NCBI GenBank assembly: GCA_019639235.1
Contig: JAHBSG010000011.1
Location: forward strand, 1-64,000
Direction: 5' to 3'
Source: Acidobacteriota bacterium
GTDB lineage: Bacteria > Acidobacteriota > Blastocatellia > Pyrinomonadales > Pyrinomonadaceae
DNA: 64,000 nucleotides
Made by a program: the position numbers and the translations under genes. Below, in pieces: positions 9,545 through 17,878 of the stretch. The notes below the pieces were generated by a model. The model saw nothing but the letters and a program-made list of their open reading frames with translations. It ran no database searches and had not been told where the DNA came from. The first letter of the stretch is position 1; every line of letters begins with the position of its first letter.

Positions 9545-10105
9545 GGAGGCGTAGCCTCATTTCGAATTATAAGCCCGACGGAAAGGCAAGCCTTTCCGCA
9601 CATCGGCGGGCGGAGCCCTGGGAAGGAAGAAGGCTAAACGGAAAGGCAAGCCTTTCCGCCCATCGGCGGGCGGAGCCCAAAGAAGAAAAACGGATCGACG
9701 GAAAGGCAAGCCTTTCCGCAATGCACGCCGGCCAAGCCGAATCCTTCCCGGAGATCCGCCGCCGCTTCTATCAATTGCCACTAGCTTTAGCTAGTGGAAA
9801 AGTTCCCAAAAAGAGCTCCGGGCTTTAGCCCAATATCCAGCGATCCGGTTCGGCTAAAGCCGGCCGGATGTTCAATACGCGTCCACTAGCTAAAGCTAGT
9901 GGCAACTTAAGGGCGGACCGCGAGCGGTAAAGAGATTTTTGTGATCAGCTTTCAGCTATTAGCTGTCAGCTCTTAGCCGGGAGCAGCAGCACCTTCGAGG
10001 GACCGGTTCTTTGGACTCTGTGTCCTGTTCTGTGAATTCTGTGTTCCATCATCCTCGACCACAGAAGACACAGACGAAGACACAGACGCTCGTTCACCAA
10101 GCAGG
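9545..10105. repeat. Composite palindromic repeat, copy A
   Basis: The module order is: GGAGGCGTAGCCTC lead; three 60-bp units each carrying the perfect palindrome CGGAAAGGCAAGCCTTTCCG (9579, 9639, 9699); a CCACTAGCTTTAGCTAGTGG palindrome (9778-9797); GGGCTTTAGCCC and GGCTAAAGCC motifs; the mirrored CCACTAGCTAAAGCTAGTGG (9883-9902); an AGCT-rich stretch; and an imperfect inverted pair of TCTGTGTC/CACAGA type (about 10015-10090). Copy B repeats the same order. The organisation resembles REP/BIME-type elements, which in other bacteria are moved by RAYT (IS200-like) transposases; none is encoded in this window. Confidence 0.88.
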
Positions 10106-10128
10106 ACCGGCGGCGCGGCTTAAAGATC

Positions 10129-10628
10129 GGAGGCGTAGCCTCATTTCTAATTATTAGCCCGACGGAAAGGCAAGCCTTTCCGCACATCGGCGGGCGGAGC
10201 CCTGGGAAGGAAGAAGGCTAAACGGAAAGGCAAGCCTTTCCGCAATGCCCGCCGGCCAAGCCGGATCCTTCCCGGAGATCCGCCGTCGCTTCTATCAATT
10301 GCCACTAGCTTTAGCTCGTGGAAAATTTCCCAAAAAGAGCTCCGGGCTTTAGCCCAATGACCGGCAATCCGGTTCAGCTAGAGCCGGCCGGATGTTCAAT
10401 ACGCGTCCACTAGCTAAAGCTAGTGGCAACCTAAGAACCGCCGGAGGCAGTAAAGAGATTTTTGTGATCAGCTTTCAGCTATTAGCTGTTAGCTCTTAGC
10501 CGGGAGTGGTAGCACTTTCGAAGGGCCGGTTCTGTGGACTCTGTGTCCTGTTCTGTGAATTCTGTGTTCCATAATTCTCGAACACAGAAGACACAGATGA
10601 AGACACAGACGCTTGTTCACCATGCAGG
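10129..10628. repeat. Composite palindromic repeat, copy B
   Basis: A direct copy of 9545-10105, separated by 23 bp. It lacks one 60-bp module: it has two CGGAAAGGC palindromes, at 10163-10182 and 10223-10242. One arm of the CCACTAGC palindrome near 10302 has decayed (AGCTCGTGG), while the second (10407-10426) is perfect. The length difference of 61 bp is explained by the missing module. Confidence 0.88.
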
Positions 10629-10717
10629 GTCGGCAGGGCGGGTGTGTTGGGTTTCCGGTGGTAATTGCTTCGTTGTTTGGCGGAGTGCCGGGTGACACTC
10701 CGCCTTTTGTTCGGGGA

Positions 10718-12076
10718 CTACTTGCGGTCTTTGAAGCTATCGAAGAGCTCGGTGTGGCGGCTTGTAAGCGGGAGCAGGCGGCCGCCGATGAACAGGTACT
10801 TGATGTTTGTCCGCGGGTCGAGGATATCGCCATCGGTGACGACGATGTTTGCGTCTTTGCCGGCCTCGATCGAGCCCATGCGGTTTGCGATGCCGAGAAT
10901 CTCGGCGGGATAGATCGTCACAGCCTTGAGTGCCTCTTCCTTTGGCAGCCCGTATGCACCGGCAAGTCCCGCGTGGTACGGCAGGTCGCGAACCTCGGCA
11001 CCGCCATCGCCGGTCGCGACGGCAAACTTAACGCCGGCACGATGAAGCTGGGCCGGGCCTTCGAAAAGGAAATCGTACGGGTCGTCCTCGCGGACCGGCA
11101 GGCTGTAGATGTTGGTAAAGATGACGGGAACGTTGTTCTTCTTGAGGTCATCGGCCGCTTTCCAGGCTTCCTGTCCGCCGACGATGATGCCCTTCAGCTT
11201 ATTATCGGCAAGGAACTTGACCGCGGCACGAATGTCACGCTCACGCTCGACCGCGATCAGCATCGGACGCTCGCCGCGAATGTAGGGAAGCATCGCCTCA
11301 AGCCGGAGGTCTGTTGCCGGCGGGCGAATGGAGTTGTCCTTTGCCGAGGCGTCCTTTGCCTTCGCGTAGGCTTCGGCATCGGCCATCATCTTCTTGAGCT
11401 CTTCGATCTGGTTGTCACGCCGGCGGACGGCCTCGTTGAAATCCACGGTTATCGGCCCGACGCCCGGCTGAAATCCGCCAAAGGTCGTGACCCGCGGGAA
11501 GTTGATGACCAGCCCAAACTCGGGTATGACGCTCATCTCGGCCTGTGTCGAGCCATTGAGGTTGATGACCGCCGACTGGCCGGCGATGGTTCCGCCGGTC
11601 GGTGCCGAATGAACGGTTGTAACGCCGTTGACACGCGTCACATTTACATGCGACGTGTGCGGGTTAATGCCGGTGATAGCCTTGGCGTTGGCGTTCATCG
11701 AACCTGTCTCAGCAACGTCCATCGTCGCATTGGCACCGAGCGGAATCTCGGCAAGGCCAAGCGATGTGGCCGCATCGATCATGCCCGGATAGACCGAAAG
11801 CCCCTTGGCGTCGATTCGTTCAGCACCCGAGGGTATCGAGACGTTGGTGCCGACAGCGGCTATCTTGCCGTCGCGGATAACGACGGTGCCGTTCTCGATC
11901 ACCGGGCCGGTCACGGGTACGATGCGGGCATTGACGATGGCGAAGGTTCCGGCCCGCCCGGTCTTGTTCTGCTGCGAGGCGTCGCTCTGTGCCGCAATGC
12001 CGGAGGCGAGAATGGCCGCTGCCGCGAGGGCAAAAAATGCATTAAAGAATCGCATAGATATCTTGTTCGAACGCAT
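10718..12076 (-). CDS. Exported amidohydrolase-fold protein lacking metal ligands (third gene of trio)
   Basis: The 452 residues have a signal peptide (AFFALAAAAILASGIAAQ) and an amidohydrolase-superfamily composite beta/TIM-barrel fold: the N-terminal beta sandwich reads [30 protein letters not shown], and the C terminus has the typical IANRMGSIEAGKDANIVV. The HxH after strand 1 is replaced (PGMIDAATSLG instead of PGxIDxHxH), the strand-5 His is replaced (LIAVERERD), and the strand-6 position is GGQEAW. It is therefore probably not a metal-dependent hydrolase and may be a structural partner of the next protein. The start at 12076 has no clear SD; the Met at 12055 is possible. It follows the active-looking paralogue by 18 bp, so it is co-transcribed. 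Confidence 0.82.
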   Translation of the reverse strand: MRSNKISMRFFNAFFALAAAAILASGIAAQSDASQQNKTGRAGTFAIVNARIVPVTGPVIENGTVVIRDGKIAAVGTNVSIPSGAERIDAKGLSVYPGMIDAATSLGLAEIPLGANATMDVAETGSMNANAKAITGINPHTSHVNVTRVNGVTTVHSAPTGGTIAGQSAVINLNGSTQAEMSVIPEFGLVINFPRVTTFGGFQPGVGPITVDFNEAVRRRDNQIEELKKMMADAEAYAKAKDASAKDNSIRPPATDLRLEAMLPYIRGERPMLIAVERERDIRAAVKFLADNKLKGIIVGGQEAWKAADDLKKNNVPVIFTNIYSLPVREDDPYDFLFEGPAQLHRAGVKFAVATGDGGAEVRDLPYHAGLAGAYGLPKEEALKAVTIYPAEILGIANRMGSIEAGKDANIVVTDGDILDPRTNIKYLFIGGRLLPLTSRHTELFDSFKDRK

Positions 12077-12094
12077 AAATTTACGTTTGAGAAA

Positions 12095-13495
12095 TTAATC
12101 GTGGTCGTCGATGTCCGAATCCTCGATGTGGCCAATGTCGCCGCGAACCCGCTCGGTCGGGATACGCGGAGCTGCACCGCCCGAGCCCGGGGCTTTATTG
12201 ATATCGAGCTTTTCGAGCTCCTCACGCTCCTTGGCGAGCAATGCCCGACGCTCGATGTCGGCCTTGCGATCAAAATAGACAACGCCCTCGATCATTGTGA
12301 TCTCCGGGTGAGCATACGGGCTGAAAGGATGCTCCGACCAGATGACGATATCAGCGTCCTTGTTCTGATCGATCGAGCCGGTGCGGTTGCCGATGCCGAG
12401 CTGGATCGCAGGGTTGAGCGTGATCATCTTCAGGGCGTCCTGCTCGGGCACGCCGCCGTACTTCATCGCTTTTGCGGCGTCGAGGTTAAGCCGACGCATC
12501 CGCTCGTTCGAGTCGGAATTGATCGAGACATTCACGCCGGCCTTCCAGAGCATGTAGGCGTTATAGGGCGTCGCGTCGTAGCCTTCGAGCTTGTAACTCC
12601 AGCTATCAATAAAGATCGAAACGCCCGCACCGTGCTTGGCTATCTCCGGAGCGAATTTGAAGGCCTCAAGCCCGTGCTGCAGAGTGCCGACACGGAAGCC
12701 GAACTCCTCGGCGAGCCGGAGCAGATTGAGTTGCTCATCCGAGCGGTAGCCGTGGGCATGAACGAGCCGCTTGCCTTCGAGGATCTCGACGATCGGCTCG
12801 AGTTCCATGTCTCGCCGAGGCGGGACACGCGTTTTGCCGGCACGAAAATCGTCCCACGAACGCTTGTAATCCCTCGCACGGACGAATGCATCACGCATCA
12901 CTTCGAGCACGCCCATTCGGGTCCGCGGGTAACGCGGCGGCTGGCCGGGAATAGTGAAATTCGCACGCTTCGGGTTCTCGCCCATCGCGAACTTGATGCC
13001 CGTCGGGGCACCTTCGACGACGAATTCCTCTACCGGACGGCCGTACTTGAACTTGACGGTCGAGCTTTGCCCGCCGATGGCATTTGCCGAGCCGTGGAGC
13101 AGCAGAGCGGCCGTTACGCCGCCCGCAAGGCCGCGATAAATGGCAACGTCCTTGGGGTCGAGCACGTCGCGGATACGCGTCATCGAGGTCACGGAAAGCG
13201 TGCCTTCATTGACGGCGTCCATCATCGTGTGCGAGTGGGCATCGATGATGCCGGGCGTCACGAACTTACCAGTAGCGTCGATGACCCGAGCCGTTCCCGC
13301 CGGCAAATTCTTGCCGATGCGGGCGATCTTTCCGCCGCGGATGAGAATATCGGTATTCTCAAGCGTCCCGCGGGAGGCAGTCATCACGGTCGCATTCTTG
13401 ATGAGCACATCTCCGCCCGCCTGTTGAGCGGCCGCCGAAAACGGCAGCATCGCGAGTGCGGCAAGGCCGAGGAGCATTCCAATTCGTCTCTTCAT
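12095..13495 (-). CDS. Exported metal-dependent amidohydrolase (middle gene of trio)
   Basis: This 466-residue protein has a signal peptide (MKRRIGMLLGLAALAMLPFSAAAQ). It keeps the usual amidohydrolase ligands: DAHSH after strand 1, VHAHGYR at strand 5, LQHGLEAF at strand 6 and INSDSN at strand 8. It resembles imidazolonepropionase-like or dipeptidase-like amidohydrolases that cleave C-N bonds in the periplasm; the substrate is unknown. The C terminus is Pro/Arg/Asp-rich and ends in DSDIDDHD. The start at 13495 begins the signal peptide; the Met at 13510 is five residues upstream. It lies between two paralogues that lack the ligands, with short spacers on both sides, so the three probably form one unit. 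Confidence 0.86.
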   Translation of the reverse strand: MKRRIGMLLGLAALAMLPFSAAAQQAGGDVLIKNATVMTASRGTLENTDILIRGGKIARIGKNLPAGTARVIDATGKFVTPGIIDAHSHTMMDAVNEGTLSVTSMTRIRDVLDPKDVAIYRGLAGGVTAALLLHGSANAIGGQSSTVKFKYGRPVEEFVVEGAPTGIKFAMGENPKRANFTIPGQPPRYPRTRMGVLEVMRDAFVRARDYKRSWDDFRAGKTRVPPRRDMELEPIVEILEGKRLVHAHGYRSDEQLNLLRLAEEFGFRVGTLQHGLEAFKFAPEIAKHGAGVSIFIDSWSYKLEGYDATPYNAYMLWKAGVNVSINSDSNERMRRLNLDAAKAMKYGGVPEQDALKMITLNPAIQLGIGNRTGSIDQNKDADIVIWSEHPFSPYAHPEITMIEGVVYFDRKADIERRALLAKEREELEKLDINKAPGSGGAAPRIPTERVRGDIGHIEDSDIDDHD

Positions 13496-13534
13496 ATTCG
13501 ATCTATCCAAATGAAAAGTTAAGTCCGAGAAAAC

Positions 13535-15166
13535 CTAGGGAACACGCGTTCCGCTGAAGGGCACCGCACCCTGCGGCGAATCGATCGAGCCCTCGATACG
13601 ATTTCCGGTAACGGTCCCGCTGACCTGAATATCGATGTTCGCACCGCCATAGGCGACCGTTGCATCGAACGAGAAGCGGTTGCCCGTCAGACGGCCGTTG
13701 CGGATCGGAGCGGTTCCGAGTTGGGTCGTCAGGTTGCCGGTCATCGACTGTCCCTGAACGGCAAAATTCATCGAGCCGGTGAGCGGCTGTCCGGGCACAT
13801 CGATGGTTACGTTATAGGTTCCCGCTACGGCCGCGGCAGGGCCAGTGCCGGTTCCCGGGTTGCCCGCGGGACGTGCCGGCGGAGCTTTCGGCTCGAAGAG
13901 CTTGCCGTCAACAAAGACGTGCGTAACGACACGATCCTTTGCAAGGGCGTCGCCCTTGATGACGGTCAGGTTCGCGATCTTGCCAGTTTCGACCGAGCCG
14001 GTGCGGTCGGCGATACCGAAGATCTCGGCCGGCGAGAGCGTCATCGCTCGGACGGCCGCGTCTGCCGAAAGCCCGTTCTGAACGGCCATTGCTGCATTTG
14101 CCGAAAAATCCGCGAGGTTCGTCATCCCGCCCGATTGGAAAGCGAAACGCACGCCCGCTAGTGCAAGCCGGCCGGCGGCCTTCGGAACTTCCGCACGAAA
14201 GCGGAGCGTTTCAAGGCTTTCGGGGTCGGCATCAGGCGAGGCGGCGGTCGTCCGCTTCGGGAAGTTGAGCGAGAAAAGCACCGCGGCGTCGATCGCCTTC
14301 AAGCGGTCGGCGACGCCTGCCGATTCCTGCCCGCCGGCGATGATCAGCCGGAGGTTAAATTCCTTTGCAAGGTCGATCGCCCGGATGATCTCGATCTCGC
14401 GGTTAGCGTTGAAAATGATCGGCATCTGCCGGTCGAGCGCTGGTATCAGTGCCTCAAGCGAGGCATCCGCATCGGGCCGCCGCATTCCGCGAGGGTTTGC
14501 CGCGTACATCTTCTGCAGCTCCTGATGCCGCTTGGCGTCGAGGAACATCTGCCGCATCGCCGAGATCGTGCCCATCAGCGAGCCCGGATATTGCCCGCCG
14601 AGCGTCGCAAAAGAAACGTGAATTGCCGCCGGCGACTTGACGATCATGCCGGCAACGTCCTCGCCTGCCAAATTGATCACCGCAGATCGGCCGTTGAAGA
14701 TGCCCGTCCGCCCGACCGAAATTGCCGTCGTGAAGCCGGCATTGCGGGCTTGCTCAAACTGGCCCTCGCCGGCACGAAGTTCATCGGCCGCCGCGTCCTC
14801 CGGACGCAAACCCATCGGATATCGCGAGTTTGATTGAGCCGCTGCTTGCTGCTGAGCGGCCTGTCCGCCGCCCGGCCCGCCCTGCGGCGTTGCGGGACGC
14901 GTTTGCAGCCCGAGCGAGGTCACGGCGTCGAAAAATCCCGGATAGACCGTGTGCCCGGCCGCATCGATCACGCGGGCATCCGCCGGAACATTCACACCGG
15001 CACCGACCGCCTCGATCAGCCCGTCGCGGATCACGACCGTGCCGCGTTCGATCGTCGCCCCGCTTACGGTGACGATACGGGCGTTCGTGATCGCTGTCGA
15101 TTGTGCAAAGGCAGACGCGGGAAGCAGAATAGCCGCAAAAGCGAACAAGAGGAGCTTCATTCTCAT
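13535..15166 (-). CDS. Exported amidohydrolase-fold protein lacking metal ligands, with extra C-terminal beta domain (first gene of trio)
   Basis: The 543 residues from the 15166 start have a signal peptide ([20 protein letters not shown]), an amidohydrolase barrel, and an added C-terminal domain of about 95 residues ([15 protein letters not shown] to the end) rich in alternating beta strands. HxH is replaced by [11 protein letters not shown], strand 5 reads [10 protein letters not shown] and strand 8 reads AFQSGGM without the Asp, so metal catalysis looks lost. The Gly/Gln-rich stretch after the first strand ([14 protein letters not shown]) is likely a loop. An open frame extends upstream to 15532 but only translates an interspersed repeat. 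It is the first gene of the three-gene unit; no clear promoter is seen. Confidence 0.82.
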   Translation of the reverse strand: MRMKLLLFAFAAILLPASAFAQSTAITNARIVTVSGATIERGTVVIRDGLIEAVGAGVNVPADARVIDAAGHTVYPGFFDAVTSLGLQTRPATPQGGPGGGQAAQQQAAAQSNSRYPMGLRPEDAAADELRAGEGQFEQARNAGFTTAISVGRTGIFNGRSAVINLAGEDVAGMIVKSPAAIHVSFATLGGQYPGSLMGTISAMRQMFLDAKRHQELQKMYAANPRGMRRPDADASLEALIPALDRQMPIIFNANREIEIIRAIDLAKEFNLRLIIAGGQESAGVADRLKAIDAAVLFSLNFPKRTTAASPDADPESLETLRFRAEVPKAAGRLALAGVRFAFQSGGMTNLADFSANAAMAVQNGLSADAAVRAMTLSPAEIFGIADRTGSVETGKIANLTVIKGDALAKDRVVTHVFVDGKLFEPKAPPARPAGNPGTGTGPAAAVAGTYNVTIDVPGQPLTGSMNFAVQGQSMTGNLTTQLGTAPIRNGRLTGNRFSFDATVAYGGANIDIQVSGTVTGNRIEGSIDSPQGAVPFSGTRVP

Positions 15167-15309
15167 AAACAAGACTTTTCGGTGAATTAATGGAACGGAA
15201 TCTTTACGCAGAGAATAAATGAAAAGTTTCATCAGCGCAAAACCGCCCACAAAAAAGCCCGGCCATTTAGTTGCGAGAGTTGCGAAGTTCGGAGTGCGGG
15301 ATTCAGCCG

Positions 15310-15547
15310 GTCGCCGAAGGTGACAAAGATAATAGCCCAGGGTGAAACCCTGGGAATGGGTCGTATATTGGATTCGCTCCCTGAGGGGGAGCAAATTCGG
15401 CGGTTTTGTTCGACCCTTACAGGGTGGGGCCGGGATTTTTGCGTGGTTCCCAGGGTTACACGCTTCGCCCTCACCCTGGGCTATTGCATTTGTCGCTTTC
15501 AGCGACGTGGGATGATTCTCATCAGTCGGCAAAGTTTAGCAGTCGGC
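15310..15547. repeat. Long inverted interspersed repeat element
   Basis: The left arm (15310-15354) contains GTCGCCGAAGGTGAC and CCCAGGGT-GAA-ACCCTGGG. The right arm (15448-15506) contains the matching CCCAGGGT...ACCCTGGG and GTCGCTTTCAGCGAC in reverse order. The centre is about 93 bp. The last 86 bp (15462-15547) recur as a direct copy at 17791-17876, on the other side of the methyltransferase gene. Similar elements are widespread between genes in Acidobacteriota and Planctomycetes (from memory). Confidence 0.85.
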
Positions 15548-15595
15548 CTCTCACGCATTTTTGCCGAATCTCAGATGCTTTGTGCCTAAAAAAGC

Positions 15596-15643
15596 GAGAA
15601 GGGCAACGATCGCGTCTCCCACACCGCAACCTTCGCCCTTCTC
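15596..15643. repeat. Hairpin with 9-bp perfect stem, 30-nt loop
   Basis: GAGAAGGGC (15596-15604) is the perfect complement of GCCCTTCTC (15635-15643), and flanking bases (GCGAGA/TCTCGC) can extend the pairing. No T-tract follows directly, so it is not a typical terminator. A similarly built structure with 7-bp arms lies at 15762-15806 (GGGAGAG/CTCTCCC, 31-nt loop). Function unknown. Confidence 0.5.
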
Positions 15644-15869
15644 TATCTCGCCGCAGTTCGGTTTTGGGGCCGCCCCGCGACGAAATCCTTAAAAAACTAA
15701 CCCTTTTCGCCGACTTTCACCAAATTATAAACGCTGGTCGAAAACTGTCAACAAAAAAATCGGGAGAGGCGAACCCGGACTTCCCAGGAACAGGCTCAGC
15801 TCTCCCATATTCGGCCCCGGAAAACACTCTTAAAATTTACCGAAGCCGAAACTCAATTCTTTCCGCCGA

Positions 15870-17609
15870 TCATTCAAAGAGCTGATTCTGCGACTTATCA
15901 TCTCCCGAGACCTTTGCGGCTTGTTTGAATGTCGCGATGCTTGGCGGGAGGTCGGGTTGTTTGCCGTTAAGGATATCCTCGACGGTGAGGATCTGTATCT
16001 TTGGGTAATCCTTGTTCCAGCCTTCCGAGTGGTAGAAGCCCGCTTCGGCGGCTTCCTTTTCCATTGGCTTTGTTGGCGGTTCGAGCGTGAGGTAGATGCC
16101 GATGGCGGCCTTTTCGCGTTCGACCGTGCCGACAAGATCGCGGATGTGCGAGACGCTGACGTTCTGCCCGCCCTTTACCGAGATAATAACGTGCTTCGAC
16201 TTGCCCGAAGTGTCGTCGGTAAAGACCATTCGCCCGTCGATGCCCTTGTCCGCACCTTTCTTGCCTTCTTTCTGGCCTTTCTCCGCACCGACCGCACGAG
16301 CACCGATGAGCGGAAGTATCCACCATTGGAAGCCATATTTGTCTTTGTCGGCAAGTTCCTTAGCACCGGCAAGGTCCTCGGGCTGCCCGATCACGCGGTA
16401 AGCTTGTCTTTCGATCAATCCGGAATCGCCTTTCTTTCCGGTAGATATTTCGCCGGAAAGACCCGACGGCATGAACGGCAGTTTTCCCGTAAAAGGAAGA
16501 ATGCCGAACTCTTGCCGCAGTCGGTATTTCATCAATCCAACGGACAAATGCGTTACGTCTATCCCGATCCACTCGCGATTTAACTTCTGAGCCGCAGAAA
16601 TTGTTGTCCCGCATCCACAAAAAGGATCAAGAACAACATCGCCCTCATTCGACGAAGCAGAAATTATCCGCTCAAGCAATGCAACGGGCTTTTGAGTTGG
16701 ATAACCAAGGCGTTCATTCTTGTCTCCGCCAGAGATCCCCCTCAGCATGTCGATGTCTGACCAAAAGTCTTGAACTGCGACGCCTCGACTCTCATCAAGG
16801 TATCGTTTCATGTAAGGCCGGCCCGAGGCGGAATAAACCAGACGTCCGTCCGCATCCATCTGCTCCATTTTCTCTCGGCTGTATGCCCAATACCTCCCCT
16901 CAGGCGGCGGAACGCCTTTCCATTCGTACTTTGTGTCGCCCCCGGGCTTTGCTGCTGTTAAATCGGCCTTGTTATATCTCCGCCCGGTCTCGGGCTCGAC
17001 ATTCCTATACCAGCTATCGACGGTTTTCTGCGGGAGAGGAAGGTAAAGTTGATTCCAAGTGCGCTGCGATGTTTTCGAATAAAAAAAGATCACATCGTGA
17101 ATTCGGCCAAAATGTGTGGCTCCCTGCTTGGCGTCATTATGAGCATCGGAACGTTTCCAAACAATTTCATTGATGTACTGCTGCGCACCGAAGATCGTAT
17201 CGAGAAGAATCTTTAGATAATGGCTGGCGGTCGGGTCGCAGTGGAGATAGAGGGAGCCAGTCGGCTTTAGAACGCGGTGAAGTTCCTTTAGACGGATGGC
17301 CATCATCACGAGATATGCCATCATTTGGTTCGTGCCGATGAACTGACGAAAAGATTCGATCATCCGTCCGACGTTGTCCGGCTCGTTAATCAGTTCGTGA
17401 TAGACCTCTTCGGCATCAATGCTCCATCGCCACGTATCCTCGAACGCCGTTATCTGCGATTGCGCCTCGGTGCCGCTCTCGTCTTTGAACAGGACATTGT
17501 AATTGCGGTTCGAATTAAAAGGCGGATCAAGGTAGATCAGGTCAACGGACTCGTCCTTGATGTATTCCCGCAGTATCTTTAGGTTGTCGCCGTAGTAGAG
17601 AGTGTTCAT
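15870..17609 (-). CDS. Beta-class DNA methyltransferase fused to Mrr-like nuclease domain
   Basis: The 579 residues carry an N4-cytosine/N6-adenine methyltransferase with catalytic motif DPPF (28-31) before the SAM-binding motif DPFCGCGTT (328-336), the permuted beta-class order. YPTQKPVALLERI (303-315) is the conserved segment before motif I. The C-terminal region (about 420-560) matches the nuclease-like domain seen fused to such enzymes: GADKGIDG (Asp458), HVIISVKGGQNV (Lys479), and the tail EREKAAIGIYLTLEPPTKPM and YPKIQILTVEDIL. In Mrr/PD-(D/E)xK terms the residue two before the Lys is Ser rather than Glu/Gln, so cleavage is uncertain. No separate restriction or specificity gene is nearby. 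The gene is flanked by direct repeats. Confidence 0.88.
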   Translation of the reverse strand: MNTLYYGDNLKILREYIKDESVDLIYLDPPFNSNRNYNVLFKDESGTEAQSQITAFEDTWRWSIDAEEVYHELINEPDNVGRMIESFRQFIGTNQMMAYLVMMAIRLKELHRVLKPTGSLYLHCDPTASHYLKILLDTIFGAQQYINEIVWKRSDAHNDAKQGATHFGRIHDVIFFYSKTSQRTWNQLYLPLPQKTVDSWYRNVEPETGRRYNKADLTAAKPGGDTKYEWKGVPPPEGRYWAYSREKMEQMDADGRLVYSASGRPYMKRYLDESRGVAVQDFWSDIDMLRGISGGDKNERLGYPTQKPVALLERIISASSNEGDVVLDPFCGCGTTISAAQKLNREWIGIDVTHLSVGLMKYRLRQEFGILPFTGKLPFMPSGLSGEISTGKKGDSGLIERQAYRVIGQPEDLAGAKELADKDKYGFQWWILPLIGARAVGAEKGQKEGKKGADKGIDGRMVFTDDTSGKSKHVIISVKGGQNVSVSHIRDLVGTVEREKAAIGIYLTLEPPTKPMEKEAAEAGFYHSEGWNKDYPKIQILTVEDILNGKQPDLPPSIATFKQAAKVSGDDKSQNQLFE

Positions 17610-17654
17610 CGTGAGTTGGGCGATATATTACAGGACGAATTCGTAGTTCGCAAT

Positions 17655-17795
17655 AGAAATCTTTCGATCTCGGGGCGGGTTGTTCGGGCGGATGGACGCG
17701 GGATCGGCGGGGCGTATGTGCGGCTGGCGGGCGGCGAGGGCGGCGAGCAATTGGTGCTGACAAATCCTTTTGGGTATTACAGGTTTGCGGGCTTC
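17655..17795 (+). pseudogene. Fragment of CarboxypepD_reg-like domain gene, cut by a repeat
   Basis: Translation from about 17670 gives SGRVVRADGRGIGGAYVRL followed by a Gly-rich stretch and LTNPFGYYRFAGF, the characteristic carboxypeptidase-regulatory-like domain found intact in the proteins at 27589-28113 and 57497-57961. The homology stops where the 86-bp repeat copy begins (17791). There is no signal peptide or rest of the domain. I interpret it as a gene remnant truncated by repeat insertion or recombination. Confidence 0.6.
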
Positions 17796-17876
17796 GCCCT
17801 CGCCCTGGGCTATTACATTTGTCGCTTTCAGCGACGTGGGATGATTCTCATCGGTCGGCAAAGATCGGCGGTCGGC
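17791..17876. repeat. 86-bp direct copy of interspersed repeat (second copy)
   Basis: Near-identical to 15462-15547, in the same orientation, including GTCGCTTTCAGCGACGTGGG and the tail with TCGGCAAAG. It corresponds to the right arm only of the long inverted element. It ends two bases before the ada stop codon. Confidence 0.9.
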
Positions 17877-17878
17877 GT

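Larger units (their letters stand above)
9361..10717. other. Gene-free 1.36-kb repeat block
   Basis: No credible gene lies here; open frames only read through palindromic repeats. The block holds an isolated hairpin at 9479-9499 and two direct copies of a composite repeat (9545-10105 and 10129-10628). Both flanking genes point into it: the exported protein gene on plus and the amidohydrolase gene on minus. It therefore lies at converging 3' ends, where such elements tend to accumulate. Confidence 0.85.
15167..15869. other. Gene-free region with interspersed repeats
   Basis: This region lies upstream of the minus-strand amidohydrolase operon and downstream of the minus-strand methyltransferase gene. 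It holds a long inverted repeat element (15310-15547) and two further hairpins (15596-15643 and 15762-15806). No coding sequence is supported. Confidence 0.8.

Noticed and set aside
9579..9718. Possible CRISPR array (regular 60-bp spacing)
   Set aside because: The repeats are perfect palindromes, the intervening sequences are near-identical rather than unique spacers, and no cas genes are present.
9364..9828. Open frame in the repeat block
   Set aside because: It translates the palindromic repeat modules (GKASLSAHRRAEP three times) and has no independent coding evidence.
10613..13522. Plus-strand open frame of 969 codons opposite two amidohydrolase genes
   Set aside because: It is antisense to two genes with clear signal peptides and fold motifs, starts in the repeat block, has no family pattern or SD, and is explained by codon bias of the real genes.
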